NCBI RefSeq assembly: GCF_014654725.1
Contig: NZ_JACVZV010000018.1
Span: 186,001 to 250,000 of the forward strand
Reading direction: 5' to 3'
Length of the DNA: 64,000 nucleotides
Source: Vulcanococcus sp. Clear-D1
Lineage (GTDB): Bacteria; Cyanobacteriota; Cyanobacteriia; PCC-6307; Cyanobiaceae
Below the pieces are notes generated by a model. That model ran no database searches. It worked only from the letters and a program-made list of their open reading frames with translations, and was not told the DNA's origin. This document shows positions 7,289 through 15,254 of the stretch, one piece after another. The translations under genes were made by a program, and so were the position numbers. Position 1 is the first letter of the stretch, and every line of letters starts with the position of its first letter.

Positions 7289-7518
7289 TGGACACGCCGA
7301 CAACGTCATCCCACCAGCGGGTCTGGGTCACGACGGCAGAAGCCTGCGCTGCCCTGGGGATGAGCCGCGAAACCCTCCGCCAGCTGCGGCTGCGAGGGGT
7401 GCTCACCCCGGGCAAGCACTACCGCCGCTGGGGCTGCACCCAGGGACGGGGGCCACTGCAGTGGCACCTGGAGAACGTGGAGGCCACCATCACCGGCTGG
7501 AGCCGGCGCCACCTGTAG
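7288..7518 (+). CDS. Excisionase-like small HTH protein
   Basis: 76 residues. Residues about 13-40 read VWVTTAEACAALGMSRETL then RQLRLRGVL, a MerR/Xis-type winged helix-turn-helix start. The basic stretch GKHYRRWG follows and could be the wing. Size and domain fit recombination directionality factors of tyrosine-integrase elements. It is the last gene of the operon and overlaps the KilA-N stop. Role as excisionase is inference; a plain transcription factor is the alternative. Confidence 0.55.
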   Translation: MDTPTTSSHQRVWVTTAEACAALGMSRETLRQLRLRGVLTPGKHYRRWGCTQGRGPLQWHLENVEATITGWSRRHL

Positions 7519-7532
7519 CTATCGAGGTCCGA

Positions 7533-7934
7533 TCAGGGAACCAGTGGCTGGCTGATCTCCTTGATCAGAGCGGCATTGAGCTTGTTCTCGCAGCCCAGCC
7601 AGACGATGGGATGGATCGAGCCCCCCTCCGCCTTCGCTGCGGCTCGCTCGCAGACCTGCCGGCGGCTGGTGCGCCATTGCTCCAGAAGGGCTGAGCTGCC
7701 CAGCAGTCGCTGCAGCGTGACGTCGTTCTGATTCCGCTGGCGCCATAGGCAGGCCACGATTTCCTGGGTGTTGCCGTCGCAGTCGGGCTGAAAGGGAAAT
7801 CGCCGCAGCTGCTGCACGGATTGGTTCAGGCTGTCGTCCGCAGCCTGGGCGGACCCTGGAATCAGCACTGCTGAGATCACCAACGGAGCGAGCAGCAGGA
7901 GGGGCACGGAGCCGGACACCATCGAACCAGGCAT
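7533..7934 (-). CDS. Secreted LprI-like (DUF1311) protein
   Basis: 133 residues from the ATG at 7934 (an ATG at 7922 is also possible). The signal peptide has a long hydrophobic core (VPLLLLAPLVISAVLI) and an AQA-A cleavage site. The mature domain follows the DUF1311/LprI pattern: Cys, TQEIVACLWRQ, L-x-LL, WRTSRRQVC, then AEGGSIHPI, then C and L near the end. LprI-type proteins include a lysozyme inhibitor in mycobacteria, but most members are uncharacterised. It reads against the operon and shares an upstream region with the toxin-antitoxin pair. It is probably cargo. Confidence 0.65.
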   Translation of the reverse strand: MPGSMVSGSVPLLLLAPLVISAVLIPGSAQAADDSLNQSVQQLRRFPFQPDCDGNTQEIVACLWRQRNQNDVTLQRLLGSSALLEQWRTSRRQVCERAAAKAEGGSIHPIVWLGCENKLNAALIKEISQPLVP

Positions 7935-7993
7935 GGACCTGAGCAGGCATAGGACGCACCAGCCCGACGCTCTTGCGGAAGCTGCGGTTGCTG

Positions 7994-8013
7994 CGATTAT
8001 TTCGATTACGATT
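7994..8013. promoter_or_regulatory. CGATT repeats in the divergent region before the toxin-antitoxin genes
   Basis: Within the 105 bp between the LprI-like gene and the antitoxin gene, CGATTA occurs at 7994-7999 and 8003-8008, and CGATT at 8009-8013. The tract is AT-rich against a GC-rich background and 27 bp before the antitoxin start. It could be a promoter with an operator for antitoxin autoregulation. No clear -35/-10 pair was identified. Confidence 0.35.
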
Positions 8014-8039
8014 CGCGTGGCCTTCCCCTCCTCCTGTCC

Positions 8040-8513
8040 ATGGCCGTCGCTCTCCCCGGCTCCATTGAGCCCGTGATCCCAACGGCTGAGGCGGCTGAGG
8101 CCGCAGGGGCGAGCTTGCGCGATCTCGCTGGCTTCCGTGCCAGCCATGGCCTACGTCAAGCCAGCCTCTCCCTCGATCTGGAGGGTGGCCAGCGCGCATC
8201 CGTTCCCATCCCGGCCGCGGTGCTGGAGTTGCTGCAGGGAATCCTGGTGCAGATGGCCCAGGGCAATGCCGTCACGCTGGTGCCGGTGCACGCCGAGCTG
8301 ACCACCCAGCAGGCCGCTGATCTGCTGAACGTCTCGCGGCCCTTCCTGATCGAGCGCCTGACGCAAGGGGAGATCCCTTTCCGCAAGGTCGGCACCCATC
8401 GGCGCATCCGCCTAGCCGACTTGATGGCCTACAAGCACGCCATCGATCAGCAGCGTGCCGCGGCCCTCGATGAGTTGGCTGCCCAGGCCCAGGAGCTGGG
8501 GATGGGCTACTGA
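8040..8513 (+). CDS. Excisionase-type HTH antitoxin of a PIN toxin pair
   Basis: 157 residues. Residues about 83-135 form an excisionase/MerR-like DNA-binding domain: ELTTQQAADLLNVSRPFLI, then EIPFRKVGTHRRIRL, then ADLMAYK. The N-terminal 80 residues have a strand-rich part (QASLSLDLEGG) and no recognised family. The gene ends 1 bp before the GTG start of the PIN gene. Two-gene modules of an excisionase-type HTH protein followed by a PIN ribonuclease are known type II toxin-antitoxin systems (VapBC50-like). It should neutralise the toxin and repress the operon. Confidence 0.7.
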   Translation: MAVALPGSIEPVIPTAEAAEAAGASLRDLAGFRASHGLRQASLSLDLEGGQRASVPIPAAVLELLQGILVQMAQGNAVTLVPVHAELTTQQAADLLNVSRPFLIERLTQGEIPFRKVGTHRRIRLADLMAYKHAIDQQRAAALDELAAQAQELGMGY

Positions 8514-8514
8514 G

Positions 8515-9084
8515 GTGAATCGCTTCACCGTCGTCTACGACGCTTGCGTTCTCTATCCGGCTCCACTCCGCGATCTGCTGATGCGCCTGGCGCTCACGGA
8601 TCTCTACCGGGCCCGCTGGAGCAACCAGATTCACGACGAGTGGATCAACGCTGTGCTGCGTAACCGGCCCGATCTCTCCAGAGCGCAGCTGGAGCGCACC
8701 CGCTCGCTGATGAATGCCCACGTGCGTGATGCGCTGGTGGATGGCCATCAGCCCCTGATTCCAGCCCTGGAATTACCAGATCCGGATGACCGCCATGTTC
8801 TGGCTGCCGCCATCAAGTGCGGAGCCGATCTGATCATCACCTTCAACCTGAATGACTTCCCGGATCACGCCCTGGCGAGCTATGGCCTTGGCGCCTGCCA
8901 TCCCGATTCGTTTCTGGTGGATCAACTGAACCTGGATGCCGAACGGGTCTGCACGGCGATGCGGCAGCACCGGGCCAGTCTGAAGAACCCACCCAAGACA
9001 GTCGAGGAGTACCTGGTAACCCTGGAGGAACAAGGGTTGAGCAGGTTCTCGGAGGCCGTGCGGCACTACGCCGCTGAGCTCTGA
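8515..9084 (+). CDS. PIN-domain toxin (VapC-like ribonuclease)
   Basis: 189 residues with a GTG start at 8515 directly after the antitoxin stop. The acidic PIN residues are visible: Asp9 (VVYDACVLY), Glu42 (IHDEW), Asp89/Asp92 (PDPDDRH) and Asp114 (FNLNDF). VapC-like PIN proteins cleave RNA, often tRNA or rRNA, when released from antitoxin. The 3' end overlaps the convergent integrase gene by 19 bp. Linkage to the integrase suggests that it helps keep the element in the chromosome. A start further upstream at 8455 would lie inside the antitoxin and is less likely. Confidence 0.8.
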   Translation: MNRFTVVYDACVLYPAPLRDLLMRLALTDLYRARWSNQIHDEWINAVLRNRPDLSRAQLERTRSLMNAHVRDALVDGHQPLIPALELPDPDDRHVLAAAIKCGADLIITFNLNDFPDHALASYGLGACHPDSFLVDQLNLDAERVCTAMRQHRASLKNPPKTVEEYLVTLEEQGLSRFSEAVRHYAAEL

Positions 9085-10334
9085 ACGCGAAGCCCCTGGC
9101 CCAGCCGTTGTTCCGCCTTGGCGAAGGCGTCATCCACCACGTCATCCCCGCACCAGCGGCTGTAGGCCGCCAGGTGGGTCTGGACGCTGTGCCCCATTGC
9201 CGCGGCCACCACCTTGGGTGGCAGGTCGCAGATCACGTGGGCCCGGTGCGCGTAGCCGTGCCGGCAGGAGTAGGGCACGAGCTTCTCGCCCTTGGCTTCG
9301 TACTCCTGCCGGAGTTTGTTCCAGAGGGTGCGTCGGTGCAGGTACTGCCTGATGTCGTTGCCGCAAAAGCCAGCACGCATCGGGGGGAGATCGTCAGGGC
9401 AGAACTGCTCGGCTAGCTTCCAGTCGACTGCCCAGTCATCGCAAGGCAGCAGCCGCAGGGCGCGAGGTTTGGTCTTACCGCGGGAGGCAACCTTTTCATA
9501 GGTGCACCACAGGCGCCCATCGCGTAACTGCAGGTGCTGGAGCTCCTCGGGGCGCAATCCATAGGCGGCCATCAGTTGGAAGGCCAGTCGCCAACGCGGG
9601 TCGGGCAAAGCCCGCACCAACGCCAGGATGTGGTCCACTTCCAGGGGGGTGGTGACCGCTTTCGCAGAGCGTGACCGCCCCACAAAGGGGCTCAGGTCGG
9701 TTGGTGGCTCCCAGCTGGCTGCCGGGAGCTGGCCCTGGGCCACCGCCCAGCGGAGCAGGGCCGAGGTGGCCTGCATCTGAATCTGCCGGGTCCGCCCACC
9801 GGGCTTGTCCGCCCAGTGCAGGGTGAGCCGATCCAGCAGCTGAGTGGCGCTTCGGGGTGGCTGACGGGTGGCGAAGGCTTCCAGAACCAGCTTCATGTGG
9901 TGCCGATGCACCCTGGTCCAGGTGGAGTCCTTGATTTCGCCGCTGCGGATTTTGTACTCGCGATAACGTTGAATCAGGGCATTCCAGTCTGTCTGCTGTT
10001 CAAGATTGGACCTTTGGGTGGCAGTGGATCCGTCATCTGATTCTTCTGTTGAAGTGAACGTGATCTTCTTTGCTGCCAGTTCGGGCTCTATTCCGCTGCT
10101 GAAATCGTCGTAGATCCTGCAAACGGCATCGCCAATCTTCTTGGCGTGGTCGAAGTGCCAGGGGATCGGAAGTTGTATCTGACGCCGCTTGCCGCCGCCC
10201 GCTTTGGCTGTGATGTTCAGCCGGGTGAGCCCTCGGTGCTCCGCCAGCGACCATCCCCTTGGACATCCCTTGCGGGACAAGGCGTGAGCCGCCTCCACGC
10301 GGATGGCGATCTCCCAGGGGGCTGCCTCAGACAT
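9066..10334 (-). CDS. int: Tyrosine recombinase (site-specific integrase)
   Basis: 422 residues. The C-terminal catalytic domain has Arg261 (AAYGLRPEEL), a likely Lys286, Arg357 in PYSCRHGY, His381 in MGHS and the nucleophile Tyr390 in HLAAYSRW. The usual first His of the HxxR box is Tyr354 here, a substitution known in some integrases. The N-terminal part and residues about 115-170 would be the arm- and core-binding domains. The gene starts 127 bp from the tRNA-Gly 3' end and reads away from it, the standard layout for tRNA-targeting islands, so it likely integrates the element into that tRNA. Its end overlaps the PIN gene. Confidence 0.92.
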   Translation of the reverse strand: MSEAAPWEIAIRVEAAHALSRKGCPRGWSLAEHRGLTRLNITAKAGGGKRRQIQLPIPWHFDHAKKIGDAVCRIYDDFSSGIEPELAAKKITFTSTEESDDGSTATQRSNLEQQTDWNALIQRYREYKIRSGEIKDSTWTRVHRHHMKLVLEAFATRQPPRSATQLLDRLTLHWADKPGGRTRQIQMQATSALLRWAVAQGQLPAASWEPPTDLSPFVGRSRSAKAVTTPLEVDHILALVRALPDPRWRLAFQLMAAYGLRPEELQHLQLRDGRLWCTYEKVASRGKTKPRALRLLPCDDWAVDWKLAEQFCPDDLPPMRAGFCGNDIRQYLHRRTLWNKLRQEYEAKGEKLVPYSCRHGYAHRAHVICDLPPKVVAAAMGHSVQTHLAAYSRWCGDDVVDDAFAKAEQRLGQGLRVQSSAA

Positions 10335-10406
10335 GTGAGAAGGTCTGTGAGAAGGTCGCCCCTACAGCCTGGCACGGCCTGTCAGGTGTGGTCAGCCGCT
10401 GGCGGC

Positions 10407-10435
10407 CCTAAAGCCAGTGCCAGACTGGCTTTAGG
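10407..10435. repeat. Perfect 12-bp inverted repeat between integrase and tRNA-Gly
   Basis: CCTAAAGCCAGT (10407-10418) and its exact complement ACTGGCTTTAGG (10424-10435) are separated by 5 bp. Neither strand has a run of T after the stem, so it is not a standard terminator. It lies 73 bp upstream of the integrase start and 26 bp from the tRNA 3' end. This is where arm sites for integrase or excisionase, or an integrase operator, are expected. Confidence 0.6.
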
Positions 10436-10460
10436 AGGGATTTCTCAGGCCTGGACTAGA

Positions 10461-10532
10461 AGCGGGTGACCGGGCTCGAACCGGCGACGTTCAGCTTGGG
10501 AAGCTGACATTCTACCACTGAATTACACCCGC
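10461..10532 (-). tRNA. tRNA-Gly (anticodon CCC)
   Basis: The minus strand folds as a 72-nt cloverleaf: acceptor GCGGGTG paired with CACCCGC, D arm ATTC/GAAT with loop AGTGGTA, anticodon stem TCAGC/GCTGA with loop TTCCCAA, and T arm GCCGG/CCGGT with loop TTCGAGC. The discriminator base is T and CCA is not encoded. The anticodon CCC corresponds to 10498-10500. The 3' end faces the integrase gene and likely contains the attachment core. Confidence 0.95.
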
Positions 10533-10533
10533 A

Positions 10534-10605
10534 AATCTGAGGCGCAGTCCTCAGATTGGTTGGCCAGCATGATGCGATTGCTCGCAACTTTTGGCTGGCC
10601 AACCA
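10534..10605 (-). terminator. Two adjacent inverted repeats between the lipoprotein gene and tRNA-Gly
   Basis: AATCTGAGG (10534-10542) pairs with CCTCAGATT (10549-10557). Next to it GGTTGGCCAGC (10558-10568) pairs with GCTGGCCAACC (10594-10604). Both are perfect. They lie just after the end of the minus-strand lipoprotein gene and just before the tRNA 5' end. The first stem is followed on the minus strand only by a short T run, so termination is plausible but not certain; tRNA promoter elements may overlap here. Confidence 0.5.
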
Positions 10606-10623
10606 TAGCAACCTACTGGCGGA

Positions 10624-11085
10624 TCAGTTGGCGGCTGCTGGTGCCTTGTTGGTGCACTGAACGGCGGCTTGCAGTTCCTTGTGGGCGGCAATCACGCTGT
10701 CGGCCTGGGGTTTGAGGGTTTTGGCGGCTTCCTCGAGGGTGAGCTGCTTCTCCTTCGACACCTTCTTCAGCTCTTTGTTGAACGCTTGGGCCTGCTTCTG
10801 GAAGGCTTCAACGCGAGCTGCCTCGAGGGTGACCTCGGCTTGCTTCAGACCTTTCAGGGCGGTGCGCAGCTGTTTGCCAGCTGCTTCAGCGTCGCCCACG
10901 GTGGAGGTGGGGGTTAGGGCGGCGCTGGCCTCAAGGGCTGTGCCCACTTTGACCAACTGATCGCACACATTCACGGTGGCCTGCTGTTCAGTGACCACCT
11001 TGTTTTTCTTTTTCTTTTCCACAGGGGAGCACGCCACCAGAGCCAGGCTCAGGCAGGCGGCTGCGACGGCGAGAGAGCGGCGCAT
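10624..11085 (-). CDS. Lipoprotein of unknown function
   Basis: 153 residues from the ATG at 11085. The N-terminus is a lipoprotein signal (MRRSLAVAAACLSLALVAC), with the lipobox Cys followed by a Lys run (EKKKKNK). The mature part is helical and rich in Ala, Lys and Glu, with regular spacing suggesting a coiled coil (KQLRTALKGLKQAEVTLEAA), plus two Cys residues. No named family is recognised. A start at 11100 is also possible. It is the first host gene beyond the tRNA, transcribed toward it. Confidence 0.65.
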   Translation of the reverse strand: MRRSLAVAAACLSLALVACSPVEKKKKNKVVTEQQATVNVCDQLVKVGTALEASAALTPTSTVGDAEAAGKQLRTALKGLKQAEVTLEAARVEAFQKQAQAFNKELKKVSKEKQLTLEEAAKTLKPQADSVIAAHKELQAAVQCTNKAPAAAN

Positions 11086-11167
11086 TGGGAGGCAAAGCAT
11101 GCCTTCTGACCCTAGGCAGGCCGGCATGCTTTGCCCGCAGGCATGAGCCCCTGTTTCAGCTGACCAG

Positions 11168-12319
11168 TCAGGCGGCCAGAGCGGCAGCACAGGCGGCCAC
11201 ACCGGCACCTGCAGTGCCCTTGTGCAGGCCGAGCTCCTGCAGGGTCGCTTCGATGGCGGCCACGGCGGTGAGCACGTCGCGATCGCAGACGAAGCCCAGG
11301 TGGCCGATGCGGAACACGTGGCCCTTGAGGTGGTCCTGGCCGCCAGCCAGCAGGATGTCGAAGCGCTCCTTCACCTTCTTGCGCAGGCTCTCGGCATCAA
11401 TGCCATCGGGAGCCACGGCGGTGATCGCCGGGCTGCCGCAGCCTTCAGCGGCGTAGAGGGGCAGGCCGATCGCCTTCATGCCGGCCTGGGCCGCGGCGCG
11501 GTGGCGGGCATGGCGGGCAAAGATCGCCTCGAGGCCCTCGGCCTGCATCATCTCCAGTGCCGCTTCCAGGGCGAAGTAGAGGTTGATGGCGGGCGTGAAG
11601 GGGTTGCTGTCGGCGTGGGCCGATTTGCGGTATTTCGCCAGATCCAGATAGAACTTCGGCAGATCGGAGCGCTCGGCGGCGGCCCAGGCGCGATCGCTCA
11701 TGGCCACGAAGGCCAGGCCCGGGGGCATCATGTAGCCCTTTTGGGAGCCGGAGCCGATCACGTCGATCCCCCAGGCATCCATCGGCACGCTGCAGGCGCC
11801 GAGGCTGGTGACGCAGTCAGCGATGGTGAGGGCGGTGCCGTGCGCTTTCACGTGCTTGGCGATCGTTTCGAGATCGTTGATCACCCCGGTGGAGGTTTCC
11901 GAGTGGGTGAGGATCACGGCCTTGATCGCCTTGGCGCTGTCGGCCTCGAGAGCGCTGCGGAAGGCTTCGGGATCGAGGGGCTGGCCCCACTCCGCCTTCA
12001 CCACCTGCACATCCAGGCCATAGGCCTTGGCCACCTTCACCCAGCGCTCACCAAACTTGCCGTTGTCGCCGCAGAGCACCTTGTCGCCCTTGCTCAGCAC
12101 GTTGATGATTCCGGCCTCCATGGCGGCGGTGCCGCTGCCGGTGATCACCAGGACGTCGTTCTTGGTCTGATGCAGCCACTGCAGCTGCTCGGTGGTGCGG
12201 CGCACGATCTTCTGGAAGTCGGCGCTGCGGTGACCGATGGGGTGGCGACCCATGGCCTGCAGGACGGTTTCCGGCACCGGGGTGGGGCCGGGGATCATCA
12301 GGGTGAGCTTGTCCTGCAT
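11168..12319 (-). CDS. Class V aminotransferase (alanine/serine-glyoxylate type)
   Basis: 383 residues from the ATG at 12319 (MQDKLTLMIPGPTPVPE). It is a fold-type I PLP enzyme: the Ser/Thr-rich GSGTAAMEA phosphate-binding segment, the Asp of ADCVTSLGA, and the PLP lysine in GSGSQKGYMMPPG. Length and the opening IPGPTPVP match alanine-glyoxylate / serine-glyoxylate transaminases, which convert photorespiratory glyoxylate to glycine. It has historically been misnamed a soluble hydrogenase subunit in cyanobacteria. It is divergent from cbiD with a 92-bp intergenic region. The exact amino donor cannot be told from sequence. Confidence 0.88.
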   Translation of the reverse strand: MQDKLTLMIPGPTPVPETVLQAMGRHPIGHRSADFQKIVRRTTEQLQWLHQTKNDVLVITGSGTAAMEAGIINVLSKGDKVLCGDNGKFGERWVKVAKAYGLDVQVVKAEWGQPLDPEAFRSALEADSAKAIKAVILTHSETSTGVINDLETIAKHVKAHGTALTIADCVTSLGACSVPMDAWGIDVIGSGSQKGYMMPPGLAFVAMSDRAWAAAERSDLPKFYLDLAKYRKSAHADSNPFTPAINLYFALEAALEMMQAEGLEAIFARHARHRAAAQAGMKAIGLPLYAAEGCGSPAITAVAPDGIDAESLRKKVKERFDILLAGGQDHLKGHVFRIGHLGFVCDRDVLTAVAAIEATLQELGLHKGTAGAGVAACAAALAA

Positions 12320-12411
12320 AGATACAGCGGGTGGGGCGAATCTGGAGGCGGCTGCGCTGCCCGATGCGGCGCAATCCACCACCTTAAAAAACAGCCTTCC
12401 GGCCTCCTGCG

Positions 12412-13563
12412 ATGACCAGTTCCGGCTACACCCTGCCGGTGTGGGTGGCCGCCGCCGCTGTGGCGGCGGTGCAGCGTCTATGCGGCGAGGCGCCCTTGAG
12501 CTCCGCGTCTCCGAACGTGCTGCTGCAGTTGCAGCCCGATGCCGTTGCGCCTGAGCTGCCGCCGCTGGTGGCGGTGGCTGTTGAAGGTGCGGCGCTGCTG
12601 GGGCCGGATCGGGCTCTGGGGATCAGCCGCTGCGAGCCCGGTGATGGCCTGGATCTCACCCGGGGCCTGGCGGTGTGGGTGGAAGCGCGTTGGACGGAGC
12701 CGCTGCCCGGTGAGTCGTGGTTGCAGTTGGAGGCGGGTGAGGGTGTTGGGGTGTTGGCCGGCAGCACCGAGCTGTGCGTTTCGGCATTTGCGCGTGCACT
12801 GCTCGCCTGCAACCTGCAGCCCCTGTTGCCGGATCGGTGCGGTCTGAAGCTGCGCATCACCCTGCCGGGGGGACGGCAGCTGGCCCAGCGCACCAGCAAT
12901 GAGGCCTTTGGGGTGGTGGATGGTTTGGCGTTGATCGGCACGCAGGCAGCGGTGCAGCGCAGCGCCGATCCCGATCAGTTGGCCCGCGCCCGCGCTGAGC
13001 TGGTGCGGCGTGCCGCTGATCCCGCTCTCGCCAGGGATCTGGTGCTGGTGATCGGTGAGAACGGGCTGGATCTGGCCCCAAGCCTCGGCTTGCCAGCCCC
13101 GTTGCTGCTCAAGGCCGGCAACTGGATCGGCCCGCTGATGGTGGCGGCGGCGGAGCGAGGGGTGGAGCGCTTGCTGCTGTTCGGCTATCAGGGCAAGTTG
13201 ATCAAGCTCGCTGGCGGCATCTTCCACACCCACCACCATCTGGCCGATGGACGTCTGGAGGTGCTCACCACTCAGGCGGCGCTGCTGGGGTTGCCCCTGG
13301 AGCAGCTGCAGCGCCTGGCGCGGGCCGCCAGCGTGGATGAGGCGCTGCGCGAGCTGGCGGCAGAGGATGGCGCGGCGGCTCAGGCCCTGCAGCAGCAGCT
13401 GGCGGGTGCCATCGAGGAGCGCAGCGCCGCTTATGTGGCGCGGCACGGCCAGCGAGGCTTGCGGATCGGAGCGGTGCTGTTCGATCGCGGGCGAAGCCTC
13501 TGCGCCCAGGGGCCTGGTGGAGCTGAGTTGCTGCAGGCCTTCAGGGCCCGAGATCTAGGGTGA
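12412..13563 (+). CDS. cbiD: Cobalt-precorrin-5B C1-methyltransferase
   Basis: 383 residues. CbiD features are visible: the N-terminal Thr/Thr-containing [18 protein letters not shown], the Gly-rich [11 protein letters not shown] segment, and the [25 protein letters not shown] region, given here in parts, which is the family's most conserved C-terminal block. It methylates C1 of cobalt-precorrin-5B in the anaerobic cobamide (pseudocobalamin in picocyanobacteria) pathway. It is 34 bp upstream of guaA on the same strand, a neighbourhood common in cyanobacteria. Confidence 0.9.
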   Translation: MTSSGYTLPVWVAAAAVAAVQRLCGEAPLSSASPNVLLQLQPDAVAPELPPLVAVAVEGAALLGPDRALGISRCEPGDGLDLTRGLAVWVEARWTEPLPGESWLQLEAGEGVGVLAGSTELCVSAFARALLACNLQPLLPDRCGLKLRITLPGGRQLAQRTSNEAFGVVDGLALIGTQAAVQRSADPDQLARARAELVRRAADPALARDLVLVIGENGLDLAPSLGLPAPLLLKAGNWIGPLMVAAAERGVERLLLFGYQGKLIKLAGGIFHTHHHLADGRLEVLTTQAALLGLPLEQLQRLARAASVDEALRELAAEDGAAAQALQQQLAGAIEERSAAYVARHGQRGLRIGAVLFDRGRSLCAQGPGGAELLQAFRARDLG

Positions 13564-13597
13564 AGGGATTGCCCGGGCCGCAGCAGCTGGCCGCCCT

Positions 13598-15193
13598 ATG
13601 TCGAACGTGACCCCCACCGCCATCGGCGAAACCGATCGTCATCCGGCGATTGTGATTCTGGATTTCGGTTCTCAGTATTCCGAGCTGATTGCCCGGCGTG
13701 TGCGCGAAACCGAGGTGTATTCCCTGGTGATGGGATACAGCACCACCGCGGAGGAGCTGAAGGCGATCAATCCCAAGGGGATCATTCTCAGCGGTGGCCC
13801 CAGTTCGGTATATGCCGAGCACGCACCTTTGTGTGATCCCGAGATCTGGAATCTGGGGATTCCTGTGCTCGGTGTGTGTTACGGCATGCAGCTGATGGTG
13901 CAGCAGCTGGGGGGTTCGGTGGTGGCAGCTGGCCGCGCCGAATACGGCAAGGCGCCGTTGTTCGTTGACGACCCCACCGATCTGCTCACCAACGTGGATG
14001 AAGGCTCCACGATGTGGATGAGCCACGGTGATTCCGTGGAGCGGCTGCCGGATGGCTTCGTGCGTCTGGCCCACACCGACAACACGCCAGAGGCGGCGGT
14101 GGCCGACCACACTCGCCGGCTGTATGGCGTGCAGTTCCACCCCGAAGTGGTGCATTCCACCTGCGGCATGGCTTTGCTGCGCAACTTCGTCTATCACATT
14201 TGTGGTTGCCTGCCGGATTGGACCACCGCCGCCTTCATTGATGAGGCGGTGGCTGATGTGCGCCGTCAGGTGGGTGATAAGCGGGTGCTGCTTGCGCTTT
14301 CGGGGGGTGTGGATTCGTCCACGCTCGCCTTCCTGCTGCACAAGGCGATCGGCGATCAACTCACCTGCATGTTCATCGACCAGGGCTTCATGCGCAAAGG
14401 CGAGCCCGAGTTTCTGGTGGAGTTCTTTGATAAGCGCTTCCACATCAACGTGGAATACATCAATGCCCGCGAGCGCTTCATTAACAAGCTCGAAGGGGTC
14501 ACCGATCCCGAAGAAAAGCGCAAGCTGATCGGCACGGAATTCATCCGGGTGTTCGAAGAGGAGAGCAAGCGCCTCGGGCCCTTTGATTACCTCGCCCAGG
14601 GCACCCTCTATCCGGATGTGATCGAGAGCGCCGGCACCAACGTGGATCCCAAGACGGGTGAGCGGGTGGCGGTGAAGATCAAGAGCCACCACAACGTGGG
14701 CGGCCTCCCCAAAGACCTCCAGTTCAAGCTGGTGGAGCCACTGCGCAAGCTCTTTAAAGATGAGGTGCGCAAGGTGGGTCGCACCCTCGGCCTGCCCGAG
14801 GAGATCGTGGGCCGTCACCCGTTCCCGGGCCCAGGCCTGGCGATTCGCATTCTTGGCGAAGTGACCAGCGACAAGCTCGACATCCTGCGCGATGCCGATC
14901 TGATCGTGCGCGAAGAGATCAAGACCGCCGGCCTCTATCACGAGATCTGGCAGGCCTTTGCGGTTCTCCTGCCCGTGCGCAGCGTGGGGGTGATGGGAGA
15001 TAAGCGCACCTATGCCTTCCCGGTGGTGCTGCGCTGCGTGTCGAGTGAAGACGGCATGACCGCCGACTGGTCGCGCCTGCCCTACGACCTGTTGGAGACC
15101 ATCTCCAACCGGATCGTGAATGAGGTGAAGGGCGTGAACCGGGTGGTGCTCGACATCACCAGCAAGCCCCCCGGCACGATCGAGTGGGAGTGA
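13598..15193 (+). CDS. guaA: GMP synthase (glutamine-hydrolysing)
   Basis: 531 residues. The class I glutamine amidotransferase domain comes first, with the nucleophile Cys in GVCYGMQLM and the His/Glu of VQFHPEV. The ATP pyrophosphatase domain follows, with its P-loop LSGGVDSST, and then the dimerisation domain ending KPPGTIEWE. It converts XMP to GMP. Length is normal for the family. Start ATG at 13598 follows cbiD closely, so the two are probably co-transcribed. Confidence 0.97.
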   Translation: MSNVTPTAIGETDRHPAIVILDFGSQYSELIARRVRETEVYSLVMGYSTTAEELKAINPKGIILSGGPSSVYAEHAPLCDPEIWNLGIPVLGVCYGMQLMVQQLGGSVVAAGRAEYGKAPLFVDDPTDLLTNVDEGSTMWMSHGDSVERLPDGFVRLAHTDNTPEAAVADHTRRLYGVQFHPEVVHSTCGMALLRNFVYHICGCLPDWTTAAFIDEAVADVRRQVGDKRVLLALSGGVDSSTLAFLLHKAIGDQLTCMFIDQGFMRKGEPEFLVEFFDKRFHINVEYINARERFINKLEGVTDPEEKRKLIGTEFIRVFEEESKRLGPFDYLAQGTLYPDVIESAGTNVDPKTGERVAVKIKSHHNVGGLPKDLQFKLVEPLRKLFKDEVRKVGRTLGLPEEIVGRHPFPGPGLAIRILGEVTSDKLDILRDADLIVREEIKTAGLYHEIWQAFAVLLPVRSVGVMGDKRTYAFPVVLRCVSSEDGMTADWSRLPYDLLETISNRIVNEVKGVNRVVLDITSKPPGTIEWE

Positions 15194-15254
15194 GCGGCCT
15201 GCGCTGGCCGCAGCCGGACGGCTCCGTTACTCTCGGGGCCCCGGCTCAGGAGCC

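Larger units (their letters stand above)
1..10460. mobile_element. Right part of an integrative element next to tRNA-Gly(CCC); left end outside window
   Basis: A tyrosine recombinase gene (9066-10334, minus) ends the block on the right, about 127 bp from the 3' end of a tRNA-Gly gene. Everything to its left is phage- or plasmid-like: primase zinc ribbon, SF2 helicase, VRR-NUC nuclease, ssDNA-binding protein, KilA-N protein, small HTH and RHH proteins, and a toxin-antitoxin pair. Cargo-like secreted proteins are interspersed. No structural, terminase or conjugation gene is visible. Gene order and strand change often, unlike the chromosomal part that follows. The host-element junction is probably within the tRNA 3' half. 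I saw no second copy of that sequence inside the window, and the primase gene continues off the left edge. It could be a satellite, a tycheposon-like island or a remnant prophage. Confidence 0.8.

Noticed and set aside
11222-12415. 397-codon plus-strand frame opposite the aminotransferase
   Set aside because: Shadow frame with Gly/His/Ala bias; the minus-strand aminotransferase explains the DNA.
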